A DNA stretch of 64,000 nt from Serilophus lunatus. Taxonomy: Eukaryota; Chordata; Aves; Passeriformes; Eurylaimidae. Positions 12,546 to 25,310 of this stretch are shown in pieces; position 1 is the stretch's first letter, and each line of letters opens with the position of its first letter. Below the pieces are notes generated by a model. It did not search any database. It worked only from the letters and a program-made list of their open reading frames with translations, and was not told where the DNA came from. The stretch lies in NCBI GenBank assembly GCA_013399895.1, contig VXBA01005361.1:599356-663355 (forward strand), in the 5' to 3' direction. The position numbers and the translations under genes were made by a program.

Positions 12546-15500
12546 TTTCTCACTCTCTGTCCCTAAACACATTAATGAATACAGCAGTAGCATAGAATAA
12601 AACAAAAATTAAAGGCTTGAAGAAACCTGAGGAGAACCCTCCCTAAATGTGATGTCCATATAGTTTAGTTCCAGTCCATGGAAAAATGGCGTAGGAGTAT
12701 GGAATGCGGAGACTGGTACATGATTTTCTTGATTACATGAAGTAATGAAGGTTGTAGACATGTATTTAGAGGGATTTAGCCTCTAGTTTGTCAGTGATAT
12801 AAAGAGAATTCAAATACATCCCTAATACAGCTGCACTAAAATTGTTTGAGGATAAGATGCAAGTGCATCTCCTTGAACTCCTGTATTTGGGGGGTTGTCC
12901 TGCTGCACCCCTGCAGATGTTCTGCTGCTGTTTACAGAAGTGAAAATGCAGAAGTGAAGTTTGGAAGCTTTGGATGGTACTGGTTTCCTTATGTTTCTTT
13001 TTGGTTTGCAGACTTGTAGCCAATAGCTTTTGATTGTTGGCTACAAGGGCTCTCGGCTTCAATCAAATATTGTAGATTTAGGACACAATAGATGCTTTGA
13101 TAAGAAAGATATGGTCAAAATAGACTGTGACATAGAATTGAGTAGGGAAGGCAATTTCATGTGTAAGTCAGGGTGCCTTCCTCCAATGTTTTTAATATGG
13201 AATACAAGATAGAAACATTTTCTGGTCTAGCTTCTCACTTCTGTAAAATGTCTGTCCTGTGATGTGGATGGTGTCAGAAGACCTGTTTCTCTTTTTATGG
13301 CTTATAGTTTTAAGACATACTTTCACTCTCTCAAGATTTGCTTTTTTATATTTCACAGGTCTCTCAGCCTAAACCAACTAATTCTCTAATCACCTTAAAT
13401 TAGCTCTGAAGGTCTCGTTTCTTCATTGAGCTTTTTTGATGCTTTTAAAGAGCATTCTAACAAGCATTCCACCAAGGGTGTACAATGGATTGCGCTCCTG
13501 TTTTGAGAGACTGGCTGTGAAAACACATTTTCCTGCAAACATCAATTTTATCCACTAGAATCTCAGAACTGAATGCCCATTTCTGTTCTCTTGGGTGAGA
13601 TTTACGTTACTCTCTCAGTGAATGAGCAGGTGAAACAGAGTAGTGTTGTATTGAAGAAGAACGAGTACTCCATAGCTCCCTGGGCCTGCAGGCTGAGACC
13701 ACTATCTACAACTGAAAACAAAATACATTACTTTTACAACTGTGGGCAAAACACCTTAAATCTTTTTCTCTTTCTGCTTTCCCCATTGTTCGTGTTGCAC
13801 AGAAAATCAAGTGTCTGCTATGATTCAGTCACAGGTATGAGCTTCCTGCACAACCCGGTTTCCTGTTGCTGAGATTAATGTTTTTAATGCTGTGAATCAA
13901 TACAAGGTTATATTTACTCTGGTTTGGTGTGATGATGCCACTGTGTTACAAGACATAAACCTGTCATGTTGGAGGAATGATTATGAGCAGACCAACAGAA
14001 GTCTCTTGGAGCACAGTGGTTGCTAAATGTCTCATGGTGCCTGCTGATGTTTTCCACTTTATAGAGGAGAAGGATGTACTGGTGACCACTGGAGAGACGT
14101 TCTATCCCTTCATAATGTTTTGGGGCTTTACTTTAGGATTGGAGAGATCATACAATTGTAGGAAGACACAGGGTAACAGAATGTGTATGGCCACGGTAGG
14201 CCATAGGGAAGACTTAGAATGTGGGACATGTTTTTTGTCTTGAAATCCACATCAGTAATTCTCTCTAATCATTGTAGTATCACAGACACCCAGGTTATGA
14301 AACCACTGGATCACAGGTGTATCAACTTCCCTCTTCTGTTCTTTCTTAGAAAGTAATTCAGGGCCAAAAACCCCCCCAAAAGTTTCATTTAACCATAATT
14401 GCCTCAGCCTTGAATTTTCAGAAGATTTGAAAATCTTTAAGATTAATTAGAAAATTGCAGTTTGACTTAGATAAAATTTTATTTGGGCCTTGTTTCAAGA
14501 ATATCCTCAGTTGACTTAATTCTGAAATGATATCTTCGGGTTTTTTGAATCTTTTTTTTGATTTGGCAGAAACTTGTCACCAGGTTTGACTGTTTTATAA
14601 ATAATTTGGATGGTAAATATGTATTACCTGCCAAAAGTGTAGCTGTTGTAGTAGCAGAAGTCTTTCTCTGTGCTGAACCCTGTATATTTGAATAGATAAA
14701 GGAGGGAAGCAGAGGACTCCATCTATTCTACTGATGGTAAACTGAGGCTCAGAGCCAAACCCATGCTCCAGCTGATTTCCAGACTGGGGTCTATGAGGCA
14801 AGGAAAAGTGTTCTGCTCAATGGATCAGTGCTGTGGACCGAAGTATGAATCAAAGCCCACAATTATTGCATTTTACAGTACATTTAGTCAAAGCTTGGCA
14901 CTATGAAGGAAATGTTGAGGGTTGGGAGCAAGCTGTGGACCAAAAAGGGTGGGAATCAGTATTAATAAAGGAAAACAGGACATTGCAGTTGATCTGCTGG
15001 AGGTATGTTATTTTTTTTCTGAACAAACATATCTCTACGTGCATACAAACATAGCTCCACTACAAGTGTAGTCTTGTGAGATTCCTCTCAAATAATTGGA
15101 TTGCACAGCAATAGAATAGCATATAAAAAGGTTAATGTCAAATCTTCTGAATAGCTTAAGTGACTTTTATTTTTATTATTTCTTTAAGATGTTCATAGTG
15201 TGTGTGGGAGAAAAAGAGAGCTCAGGCGGCACTATGACCTCACATTAGAAATAAATTGCAGCCTGGAGGAGTTATGCTTTATGGTCAAATTTTAAAGCCT
15301 TTGATAATAAGAAAAGTAAAGAAAATGGATTTTACATTGCTGTAGAATACATAATGCTCTGTGTCTATAACCTGTCCTAGATTACCTTGGCACGTGCAGG
15401 ATTTAAACACTTGTAACAGCAACATCCTTTGGGAGCCCTGCTGTTTGTGCTGAGGGCATTTCAATCCTTTGGGCAGAAAGGAATCAGGTTTGTGAGCTCA

Positions 15501-17356
15501 TCTCCTTTCTTCTGGTTTTTGTAGGGAGTCATCCTGGGAGTGTGCTCCGGTTACCCGAGGTCTGTGCTGCTGCTGCTGCGCTGGAGAGCAGAGGGATGAG
15601 GTTTAATGTAGTGTGAAAGACACTGAGCATGGCAGAAAGGGGAGGGAGGGAAGAAAAAAGTTTACGCTCCCGACTTGTCAGCATAATTTTGTCCCTGCAG
15701 GATCTTTTTTTCCCCCTTTTTTTTCTCACACACTGGGACGCAAAGCATGTGAGACAGGCGTGTTGCTTGGCAACTGGAGATGAGCGACCTGTGCAGGGAA
15801 ATAGCAGCAGGGGCAGAGAGGGGAGCATGAATAGATATGGCCCTTGCATTGCTCCTTTTGGAACTCAGACAAGAAATCTTTTGCTGAAGCTCTTTTCTTG
15901 TGCACTTCTTTCCCCAAACACGTACCTTTTGTCTTCTTCATGCAGCAGGATGCACCCAGCTGATGGAGTATTGTGGTAAAGCAGGTCAGTCATCTGGAGA
16001 TCATAAAAACCTAGGATCTCCAGAGTGAATAAAGTAAAAAATGCACTAGAGGAAATTCTTGTTGCTGGAATGAAAAAGGTTAAGTTGCTTGGGCTGAACT
16101 CTGCAAAGTCTGGAATGAATCGGAGAAAGGATGGAAGGAGATTACTCCCATTAAGAAGTGGGATGATATACTTTGGAATAAGTTCTCATGGCTGCAGGTA
16201 TTTGAGGAGATGAGTTTTTTATCAAAGTCCTATAATAGAGTCATGTCAGGATCTGGACTTCATGAAATTATCCTCATCACTCTTTCTGATTTGTGTTAAG
16301 GACCAAGATGAGGGATGGTGTGTCACTCTGCCATATTCTATGGGCAGAGCAAAAATTTTCAGGAGAAAAGCCAGGAAAAATATCTGTTCCAGGTTTTTTA
16401 TTATGAGAAAACTTTAACTGTAAAATCACATCTGAGACCATCCAAACCAGCCTTGGAGTAACAAATCTCACCTATTTACAACTTTTTTCTACAGGTGTAA
16501 GCAGAAACACTGGATTTAAGTTGGCCTCTGATTTCACAGATTGTCACTGACTGCATAAAAATCTCTGAAGAAATATCCATGAAATGGATTCTTAGCAATA
16601 GGATCTGTGGGCAATGCAGTCTGTGGAGCACAGCCTGTACAGTGCTGTTTGAAATTCATATCCTTTTTGAATTCATGGGCTGAAATACAGGTGCTCTCCT
16701 GCACTAGGCAGGAATGGGAGAGGAGGCTGTGCAGAGCATTTGTATGCAGAGCACTTGGTGCTGACAGAGCTTATGAGGGAGCTCTGAGCAGTTTAACAAT
16801 TAGCTCTGGCTCTGCATGTAATGGCCATAAAGCAAGATGACCTAATGCTGAGATCAAAACCAGCCCATAGCATCAGCCCTGTTTCTTCTTTGCCTGCTAG
16901 AAAATCTCAGAATTAATATTTGTTTCTTTATAGTGAGTCTGGGAAATGTAAGAGGTTTGAACAATGAGATATCAGGGGTGCTCTTGAGCAGAGGTACTCC
17001 ATCCTTGGCTCCTTAGTCCTTAGTTAGGTGAGAAATAGGAGGGAATAGTTCCTAAGATAGATTCTTGTGGTGGCTTTGTAAATCAAATTTGAAGTGTATT
17101 GACATCAAAACATTACATCAACTACAGTGCCCAGCAGACTTTCTTACATATCCATGATGCATTCTTACATAGCCATGGCTGCCTGTGGCTGTGCTTACAT
17201 GGACTCTGCCATTCAGGAAAAGCTAAGGGAGACTGAAATACTGCTGCATGGTATTGGGTGTATGGAACATGCCACTGCTATGCAGAAATACTGAATTCCA
17301 CTTATTTATTTTACAGGAATAGTCCTGCAATGGCAAAAACGAACTGCAAGTTATTT
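12546..17356. other. Intergenic DNA, no gene seen
   Basis: No exon or repeat is recognised. The segment 15540-15800 has raised CpG, a CTG run near 15567-15580, purine-rich blocks and an X-box-like site. ORFs of 106-116 codons there overlap one another on both strands, which argues against coding. Confidence 0.6.
15762..15774. promoter_or_regulatory. RFX X-box-like palindrome
   Basis: GTTGCTTGGCAAC fits the RFX half-site pair with one central base and a single imperfect pair. It lies in a segment (about 15540-15800) with more CpG than its surroundings. Confidence 0.4.
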
Positions 17357-17847
17357 TCATAGAATCCCAGGATAGTTTGGGTTGGAAGGGACTTAAAGAC
17401 CATCTTGTTCCACCTCATTTCCATAGGCAGGGACACCTTCCACTCTCCCAGGTTGCTCCAAGCCCTGTCCAACCTGGCCTTGGGTGCTTCCAGGGATGGG
17501 GCAGCCACAGCTTCTCTGGGCAACCTGTGCCAGGGCCTCCCCACCCTTACACAGGGAAGAATTTCTTCCTAATATTCCATCTGAACCCATTCTGTGTCAG
17601 TCTGAAGCCATTCCCCTTTGTGCTGCCAGTCCAGGTTTCTCTCTCCATCTTTCTTGTCATCTCCCTTCAGGCACTGGGATGCTACATGTGGTCAGTCCAA
17701 AGCTTCTCTTCTCCAGGCTGAGCAATCCCAATTCTCCCAGCCTTTCCTCACAGCAGAGCTGCTCCATCCCTCTGATCACCTTGGTGCCTCCTCTGGACTT
17801 GCTCCAACACCTCCATGTCCTTCCTGTGCTGTGACACCCAAGCTGGA
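17357..17847 (-). repeat. CR1 LINE 3' portion, antisense
   Basis: It begins TCATAGAATCCCAGG and carries GGTTGGAAGGGACTTAAAG, GGGCAGCCACAGCTTCTCTG and CTTCTCCAGGCTGAGCAATC, a long antisense CR1 end of about 490 bp. Several overlapping ORFs of 60-116 codons inside it are by-products of the repeat. Confidence 0.93.
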
Positions 17848-18295
17848 AGTTGTCTTCATGTGCGAAAGCTCTGTGCTACCTCTTGTGGGAAGCTTGGAAG
17901 GGCTTCTAAACAGAGTGTTGTGCATGTGTTTGGGTGGATAACACAAAATCCACACCAAAATATTTCAAAGGCTATAAATCTGTGTAAAGCTTCATGTTCT
18001 GAGAAGAAAACTGCTGGAGTTGCTTGCTTTGTACATTTTTGTAGGGAGGAGAGAGGGAATGGAATTCCAGCTTCGTAGCTAATGTCTAATAATTACAGGA
18101 TGATGCTCTGCTAAACTCTAGATTTAGGTTTTATTGAGGCAGTCCAAGCTCTGCTTTGGTGCTGGACAGGAGAATGATGGGAGTTGAGGTATTCCTTCCG
18201 CTTTAAAGCCTTCCCAGGAGAGCTGTGGCAGTGGACCAGAGCAGCACCGCTGCCAGGTGCCAGTGCAAGACGTTTCCCTTTCTCTCTCACACAGC

Positions 18296-18313
18296 TTTTT
18301 TTTTTTTTTTTTT
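18296..18313. repeat. Poly-T run (18 bp)
   Basis: An uninterrupted run of T follows CACAGC and is followed by GATTTTT. No retrotransposed body is recognisable next to it. Confidence 0.9.
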
Positions 18314-18378
18314 GATTTTTAAATGCAGGGAGTTTGCATTGATGGGAACCATTTGATTTGGGAAGGGGCAAAGGGAAA

Positions 18379-18447
18379 ATACAATGGTATGTAATTCTTT
18401 ACTGGTATTCTGGTGCAATTTAAGGACTTAGAACCATACCATTGTAT
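18379..18447. other. Inverted repeat able to form a 69-nt hairpin
   Basis: Left arm ATACAATGGTATG (18379-18391) is the exact reverse complement of CATACCATTGTAT (18435-18447). A further TTCT/AGAA pairing lies just inside (18395-18398 with 18430-18433). It has the size of a microRNA precursor or a worn miniature element end pair, but neither is shown. Confidence 0.5.
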
Positions 18448-21400
18448 GTTTGTGTGTGAGGGAGGGCAGAGGTGTGGCAGGGGGACAAAGTGCTGCCCAA
18501 ACTTTGGGAATCTGCATTGGATTCACTGTCTACCCTGGAGCTCTGAGCTCAGGCAGTGTTGAAGCTTTGGAAAACTGCAAGGAGTTTAACTGCTGAGGGG
18601 AAGAAGCACTGTTTGTACCTGGCTGTCATTGCTAGAGAGCTTTACCTTAATATTTTGCTTTGTCATTTGAGAGATTTCTATTTCAATCCTGTTGTCCCAG
18701 CATAAGACCAGGAAGCAGCACATCCAAAAGGGCACAGAGCCATTAACTCTGGGCCAACTAAAAGCTGTGATGTGGTATCCAATTTCATTAGTGTCTGATG
18801 TTGCAAATCCTGGTTGTTAAGATTTTTTTTCCTTATTTGCATATAAACAATTTAGATTTAAATTCAATCAGTGTATTCTCAGAAATAGTTTCAGTAATTC
18901 ATCTTAATCCCCAGTTTGCTCTGTTAAAAATATAGTTTTTATTAAAGTTGAAGTTGATATTATTAAAAGATTTAGCTGAGTGATGTCATACTCTGCTTTA
19001 TCTAAACAGCTTTTTTCATTTTAAATAATTACCATTGAAAATTTTTCTCAGAGGGCATATTGCCTGTGATAATATCCAGATGCATTTTATTTTTGTGAAG
19101 GTTTTAGGATTGTTTGTCTGCTGTTAAATATTTTAACAGAGTGAGACTTGCTGGTACTATTTTATTTGAGTGTTTTTTTCCTTTCTTTTGACCTTGGTGT
19201 GTCCTTAGTCTTTGCTGGCGACGTTGTTGAATTGCTTGGAGGCTCGTCTCAGCAAAGAACCCTGTGTATGTATGATGTCAGCTCCATGCCAGAAGGCTTC
19301 TAAGGTGAAGAACACTTACTATGTTTTTCTATGAAAGACTTTCTGAAAAATCTTCATATCTGATGAAAAAAATTTTCTGTTCTTGCTGGGTTTTCTATTT
19401 TATTGTTTTAGGATGAAGGAGGAAATCAGTGGCAAAATGGGAGCAATGAGAGAAAAGATTGTAAGGAAGGATTTGAAATCACTTCCCAGTGTATTTGTAA
19501 GAAGTTATAAAACACAAAAGGTTTATGGTGAAAAATTAAAAAAAGATGAAAAGAGATGTAATAAGAAGCTGCCAGTGTTCTTATTTGAGATTAAGTTGAC
19601 TGATCAAATAATGAGAAAAATGAGAAAAAAGTGTGATGGGCTCTGTTCATAAACCTTCCTTGGATTAATTAAATCTGTCATTTATTTAAATACATGTCAC
19701 ATTGTCATATTAAGGTTTGTATCTAAAACAAAAGGGTTGTTAGGAAAAAAATAGAATAATTTGGTTTAAAATCAAAGACATGAATGTAAGATGTGAATTA
19801 GTAGATTTAATAAATTCCGTGTGAAGGCTGCCTGTGGTCTACAATCCCAGGCATCATGGAATTTATCACCCCTCAGAGATCAATTCTATGGGCAGTATTC
19901 ATCTTCTCCTTAAGCTTTCTAGGAACATTTGAGGAAATTTCATTTTGATTTAGATGAAGGTTGTGTTTATTAATGGTTGTCTCCGTGGTATCAGTTCTGC
20001 TGAGCTCCTACTAAATAACAAAATTACTTTCCTTTCAATATCCAGACAAATTCTGGTGATGAAAATCTGAATTTGTGCTGAACTGTGTGGAGTTTCCTCT
20101 TCATGAGCAAGATTGCAGACGACAAGGAGACAGAGTTCTGGTGCTGGAGTTGTGCAGAGCTGGCAAGAAGCAACCTGAACAGAAAAGAAGTGTTTTTACA
20201 ACATGCCCTGCATAGCAGCACAAGCAAAAAGAGCCTGTTTAATTGCTGGAATCCCAGGGCTATTGCAAAAAGAAGGGATACCTGGGGCACACTGATTGTT
20301 TGCAGAGGAGCTTAGGGCATGCCTGATTTAAAATCATCTTTATTGCACAGCAACTGGACATGCTGCTCATGTGCAGAGCAGGTACGGACAGGACTGTGTG
20401 TCTGGTGTGGGATTTGCAGCTGAAGCAGAAACCCTTGTGTTGTGGGGAGGAAGGGAAGGTACTGGGACCTGAGCCGTGGGTGTCAGATGATGCCTTATAG
20501 AGCTATTTTCCATTAAATGAATTCTACAGTTCCAGTTTCCACTGATTACAGTGATAATGCATTTTGTCATATGGAAATCTGGTTTTAAATGTATCATATA
20601 AATGGGTTGCAATGTGGTGGGACAGTGCCTCAGTCTGGGTAGTTAGACCGTCCCACTTGCTCCAAAATAGCTTTGGTGAGGATTGTGTCAGAATTTTAAA
20701 AGCTCTAAACAAATTTTTAAAGGAAAAGGAAAGGAGATGGGTCTTCTGTAGTCTCAATTCCCTTTAGTCCTGTATTGGTGCACTGAAGAATTTCTGTATG
20801 GGAAAACATGATGGATAATTATTGTGATCTTAGTCTTATGTTCTGAAAGTATTGAGTTGATGTTTTCCAAACAAGTGGAAATAAGTGAATGTTAACAAAT
20901 ATAAAAATAGTGGCACTCAGACAATATCTGAAGAGTCATGTAGTGGTATTCTTTCTGTACCCTTGCATCAGGTCATTAGAAACTGAGTTTTTCCCTGGAA
21001 AATTACTACAAGCTATGGGAAATATCAGGAGTGAACCAAGGAGGTCTTAGACTTCCCTCCGAGGCTTGTCTGGTTTGTATTTCATTAGTGGTTTAAATTT
21101 TTCAGATTTTAATAGAGTTCATGAACTTTTCAAAGTAATCCATGCCTTCCTGTATATGAATGATAATTTGAAGCCTGAGTTTTATTACAGATGGAGTGAA
21201 ATTAATGGTGTTTTATACATCCAGCATAAAATATAATGCCAAGTGGTTGTTTCTACTTTCTCAGTGTCAAGTAAAAATCTCTGAAAAGAAGCAAAGAGAA
21301 TTATTGAAGAGGAGTGGGGATCCCAAGTCCATGTGACCATGCCTTAATAGGAAGAGGGAAGTGCTTTAAAGAAGCAATAAAGAAAATATTTATATGAGCA

Positions 21401-23029
21401 AAATGTATTACCACTGCTTATCTTTAGTGGTGGCCTCATTTTCTATTTACTTTCAGAAACTCACACAAAAAAGCCTTTCCTATAGATAGAAATCTTAAGC
21501 ACCTCAGTTTTGACCTCTCTCAGAAAGTTTTCTCAGAAAACTGTTTATGTTTCATATTTGTATTGCACATTGCTGGGCTTTATATCTCTGAAGTGCCGTG
21601 CAAAGCACAGTTATATGTCTGAATAACTGCAGCTGCTCAAGGAAAAAAGAGCACCTCATGCAGATGAAAAGCATGTGACAGCTTTTGACAAGAAGATGGA
21701 GCCAAGATAATCAGTGAGTGGCTGCTCATTGATGTATTAGAGCTACTACAGCATCATGTTTGAGCATTGGGCAGGCTTTTGCTGTAGAATCAGTGCAGCA
21801 GCTTCACTGGGGTATGTGAGCCAGTCGCCGCTGCAAAAATACTGCTGAATAGATTCATAGAAAAAATTTTTAGTGTTGTCTATGACGGGACTCCCACTCT
21901 TCTCCCTATATAGATTTCATATTGTGCATCTGAGAGGGACTGCAGCAAAATGCTGTGGGAAATGCCTTCACATCTCTCAGATCCTGAAGTCCAGGTGTGC
22001 TGCTGGAACTGGTTATAACACCTTGTGCAGCAGGTAGCTCAGCTCCTGCCTCTGAGCTCTAATCCAAGGCACAAAGCTGGAGGGAACTGATACAGGGCTG
22101 CCTGGGATCCCAAAAATACATGATGGTCAAAACACAATTCTCTGCTCCCGTCAAGAGCATGGGATGGATGCAACTGTATATAACAACCATCTGGAGCAGG
22201 CTGGGAGAAATGGTGAGAAAATGGAAATTCTTTACCTTTTGGACTTCATTTAAACTCCAGGACAAAATGATGGAGGCATATACTCTAAGGAACCTTTTGT
22301 AAAGTTTGATTTTCAACTCCAGCTTGTTCCCAAGACCTCAAATTTGTCCCAGCTGCAAACTTCATATAACTTCATATATGGTTATTAGTTTGATTGGTAG
22401 GCAAAACAAGAGAGCCTGAGACAGATTAATGAAGTAAAATTTGTTGTTATAGAAACTAGTTTAATACATCTTGTGGGAAATAGAGAGAACTGTGATGTGA
22501 AAAAAACCCTAGACTTAAATTCCTACCACACAACCCCACAAATTCATGCCAAACTTTAATCCTATTTGAACCCATAATACATTTTGAAATATTAAAATTG
22601 TTTTTCATTAGGAAAGGTAAGCATGGAAAGGAATATTTTTGTCTTTTTTCTGTTCCCTGTAGGTTAAGGAAAGGAATTTTTCATCTGTGTCCTTCAGGCA
22701 GTGACATGTTGAGGTGACCATACTTTAGTGTGAGCTGGGGGGGAGTCACAAAGCATGACATGATCCCCAAGGAAGTCAAAGCCTGTGAAGTGCTGGCCTT
22801 GTTCTGCAATTTTGCAGTGATGGGAGGGAATTGATGGAACTGTTGCACTGTAAATCTTGTTTATGGGCAGATAGGACACACACCTCATGTATGCAGCCAG
22901 GGATGTAGTGTTAGTACACTTGAAATCTTAATCATCTAATTCAAGATTCGTTAGTAGTCTAGATGGAGTTTGATTTCTTCTGCTTCACTCTAGAATTCAT
23001 TTGCGATCATTTCTTATACGTGCACTGAC

Positions 23030-23787
23030 ATCCTGCACGGTGTCACACCCAGCTGGCGGCCGGTCACCAGCGGTGTCCCTCAGGGATGGGTGCTGGGCCC
23101 GGCTCTGTTCAATGTCTTTACTGATGGCCTTGATGAGGGGATGGAGTCCTTCATCTGCAAGTTTGCAGATGACACCAAGCTCGGAGCAGGTGCCCATCTG
23201 TTGGAGGGCAGGAGGGCCCTGCAGAGGGATCTGGACAGGCTGGAGAGATGGGCAGATTCCAATGGGATGAGGTTCAACAAGTCCAAGCCCTGGGTCATAC
23301 AATTTGGTTGCAATCACCCCGTGCAGAGCTATAAGCTGGGATTGGAGTGGCTGGAGAGTGGGCAGACAGAGAGGGACTGGGGAGTGCTGGTGGATGGGAG
23401 CCTTGCCATGAGCCAGCAGTGTGCCCAGGCAGCAGAAGGCCAANGCTGTCTACAACTACCTGAATGGAGGAGGTTGTAGTCGGGGGGGGTCGGTCTCTTC
23501 TCTCAGGTAACTGGCGACAGAACAGAGGGCACAGTCTCAAGCTCCATCAGGGGAGGGTTAGACTTGAGATTAGAAAGAAATTCTTCACTGAAAGGTGATC
23601 CACCATTGGAATGGGCTGCCCAGGGAGGTGGTGGAGTCACTGACCCTGGAAGTGTCCAAGAGTAGCTGGATGAGGTGCTTGGTGCCGTGGTTTAGATGAT
23701 GGGCTGTTAGATTATGGGTTGGACTTGATGATCTTTACGGTCTCTTCCAACCTTGCTGATACTGTGATACTGATACTGTGATATTGT
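23030..23787 (+). repeat. CR1 LINE with end of reverse transcriptase, sense
   Basis: The 5' part translates to the end of the CR1 reverse transcriptase, including QGWVLGPALFNVF and the catalytic FADD box in KFADDTKLGAG, then RDLDRLERWADSNGMRFNKS. The 3' part is the usual tail, ending in repeats of TGATACTGTGATAC. Around an N at 23444 the sequence jumps from the ORF part straight to the tail, so an internal piece is missing. It is 5'-truncated and not able to move. Confidence 0.93.
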
Positions 23788-25171
23788 TTTTCCTTTCTGC
23801 ACTGATCTGCAGCTCCACATTGCATCTGAATTAACTACAGATGGTGCCTTTCACATATTTTAAATAGCATTTTTTGTTCCCCGTTCCCTTAAAATCAGTT
23901 TTTTCCATCTCTAGGTCTGCATTCCTTTAACTCAATATTGATGGGATGTTTATCGCCTTGGGAGTCTCTTATGCCCCAGATTTTACTATTCCATATGTGT
24001 ATTCCTGCACACCTTGCTATGTCTCCATTTTCGAGTCTTCCACTCCCTGTATTTCTCTACATCTTATCATTGCATTACAGTAATTAAAAATCCCTTTTCT
24101 CATAGAATTACTGCTTGTTACTGCTGTCTCTATAAAACTATGTTTATAGCATATAAAGATAGCAAAAGTAAAACAGATTATCCATAGATAACTGGTCATT
24201 TAGAGAAATTGCTGTCGCAGCTAAACCAAGTAAAACAAAGCTGTGGGCAGGTCAAGGAAAGTTCAGACAGACCAGTCCCAGCTGACTGAGCTCTGAGGTC
24301 TTGCAAACCCTGCAGGAAACTCATGGCCTGTTACTAACATCAAAATTCCAAATAAACCCCAGTTCCTGAGACTTCTTCCTGATATTTTACAATTTGCATG
24401 AACCAAACTGCCAATGTGTTTTCACAATTTTGCTTTTAAATCAGTTTTTTTTGGTACACATACAGATTGTGTGCACTCATTCCTCATACACACAGTGCAG
24501 GAACTTCAAAGCTGCAGTCAATTAACACTTCTGGTGTGGGAAATTTCAAAATTTAAAGGGAAGATTGATCAAGAAAAATATGAAAAAACCTTCAAGGCAA
24601 TCTTTAATTACTCTCAAGTCAATCTAAAGAAACCCACAATACAGTATTTGTTGCTTGCATCTGATCTCTAGGTACAAGATTGTTTGTGTGAATGAGTAAC
24701 ATTTCCTCAGTGCTGTTGCTAGACAGGAGAATCCTTGAGCAGATTTCCCTCCTACTCTATTGCTTTCTCGTTTTCCAAGTGGCTTTTTAAGAGATGATGT
24801 TCCCCTGTGTTTGTATTTAACTGTCATCACCTGCCCACATAATGCATCTTCTTCATTTAGCAGAGAAAATACTATTACCGTGAATAGGGTAATTTTTGGA
24901 TGAAGGCCTGTTTGAATTGGTGGTCCCTGCTATGCCTTCAGAAGGTGAAAATGTCCAGGTTTCGGATTTGTGAAGAGAAAAGTTGCTACTACCTCCTAAA
25001 TTTAGCTCTGCCTCTTTCTCTCCACTCTCTCATTGTATTTTTCCTTTGGCCTCTGTCCTCTGAACACTGTTTTGTGTTCCAGAAGTACATGGCATTCTAT
25101 TAGATTGGAATTAAGAATATAGTTTTAATTAACAATTTCATAAAGCTCCTTGTTTATAAGCAGAGGGGAAA

Positions 25172-25310
25172 ATCATAGAATCATTAAGGTTGGAAAAGAC
25201 CTCCAGAGGATCATCTCCAACCTTCAACCAAATACCACCATGTCAAATAAACCATACTGCAAAATGCCACCTTTATTTGTTTCTTGAACACTTCCAGGGA
25301 TGGTGATTCC
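25172..25310 (-). repeat. CR1 LINE fragment, antisense
   Basis: ATCATAGAATCATTAAGGTT, GGAAAAGACCTCCAGAGGAT and CTTCCAGGGATGGTGATTCC follow the antisense CR1 3' end closely for about 140 bp. Confidence 0.9.

Larger units (their letters stand above)
17848..23029. other. Intergenic DNA, no gene seen
   Basis: It contains the 69-nt hairpin at 18379, a T18 run at 18296 and an AT-rich stretch (18800-19160) with octamer- and forkhead-like words. No exon or known RNA gene is recognised. Confidence 0.6.

Noticed and set aside
15529..15979. Three overlapping ORFs of 71-116 codons at 15.5-16.0 kb
   Set aside because: They lie on both strands over the same DNA and none has a recognisable domain; raised GC content explains the lack of stops.
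17311..18078. Cluster of eight or so ORFs around 17.4-18.0 kb
   Set aside because: Nearly all lie in or across an antisense CR1 copy and translate CR1 tail sequence.
23001..23479. Overlapping ORFs of 77-148 codons on both strands
   Set aside because: The plus frame at 23090 is the truncated CR1 reverse transcriptase; the rest are its shadows.
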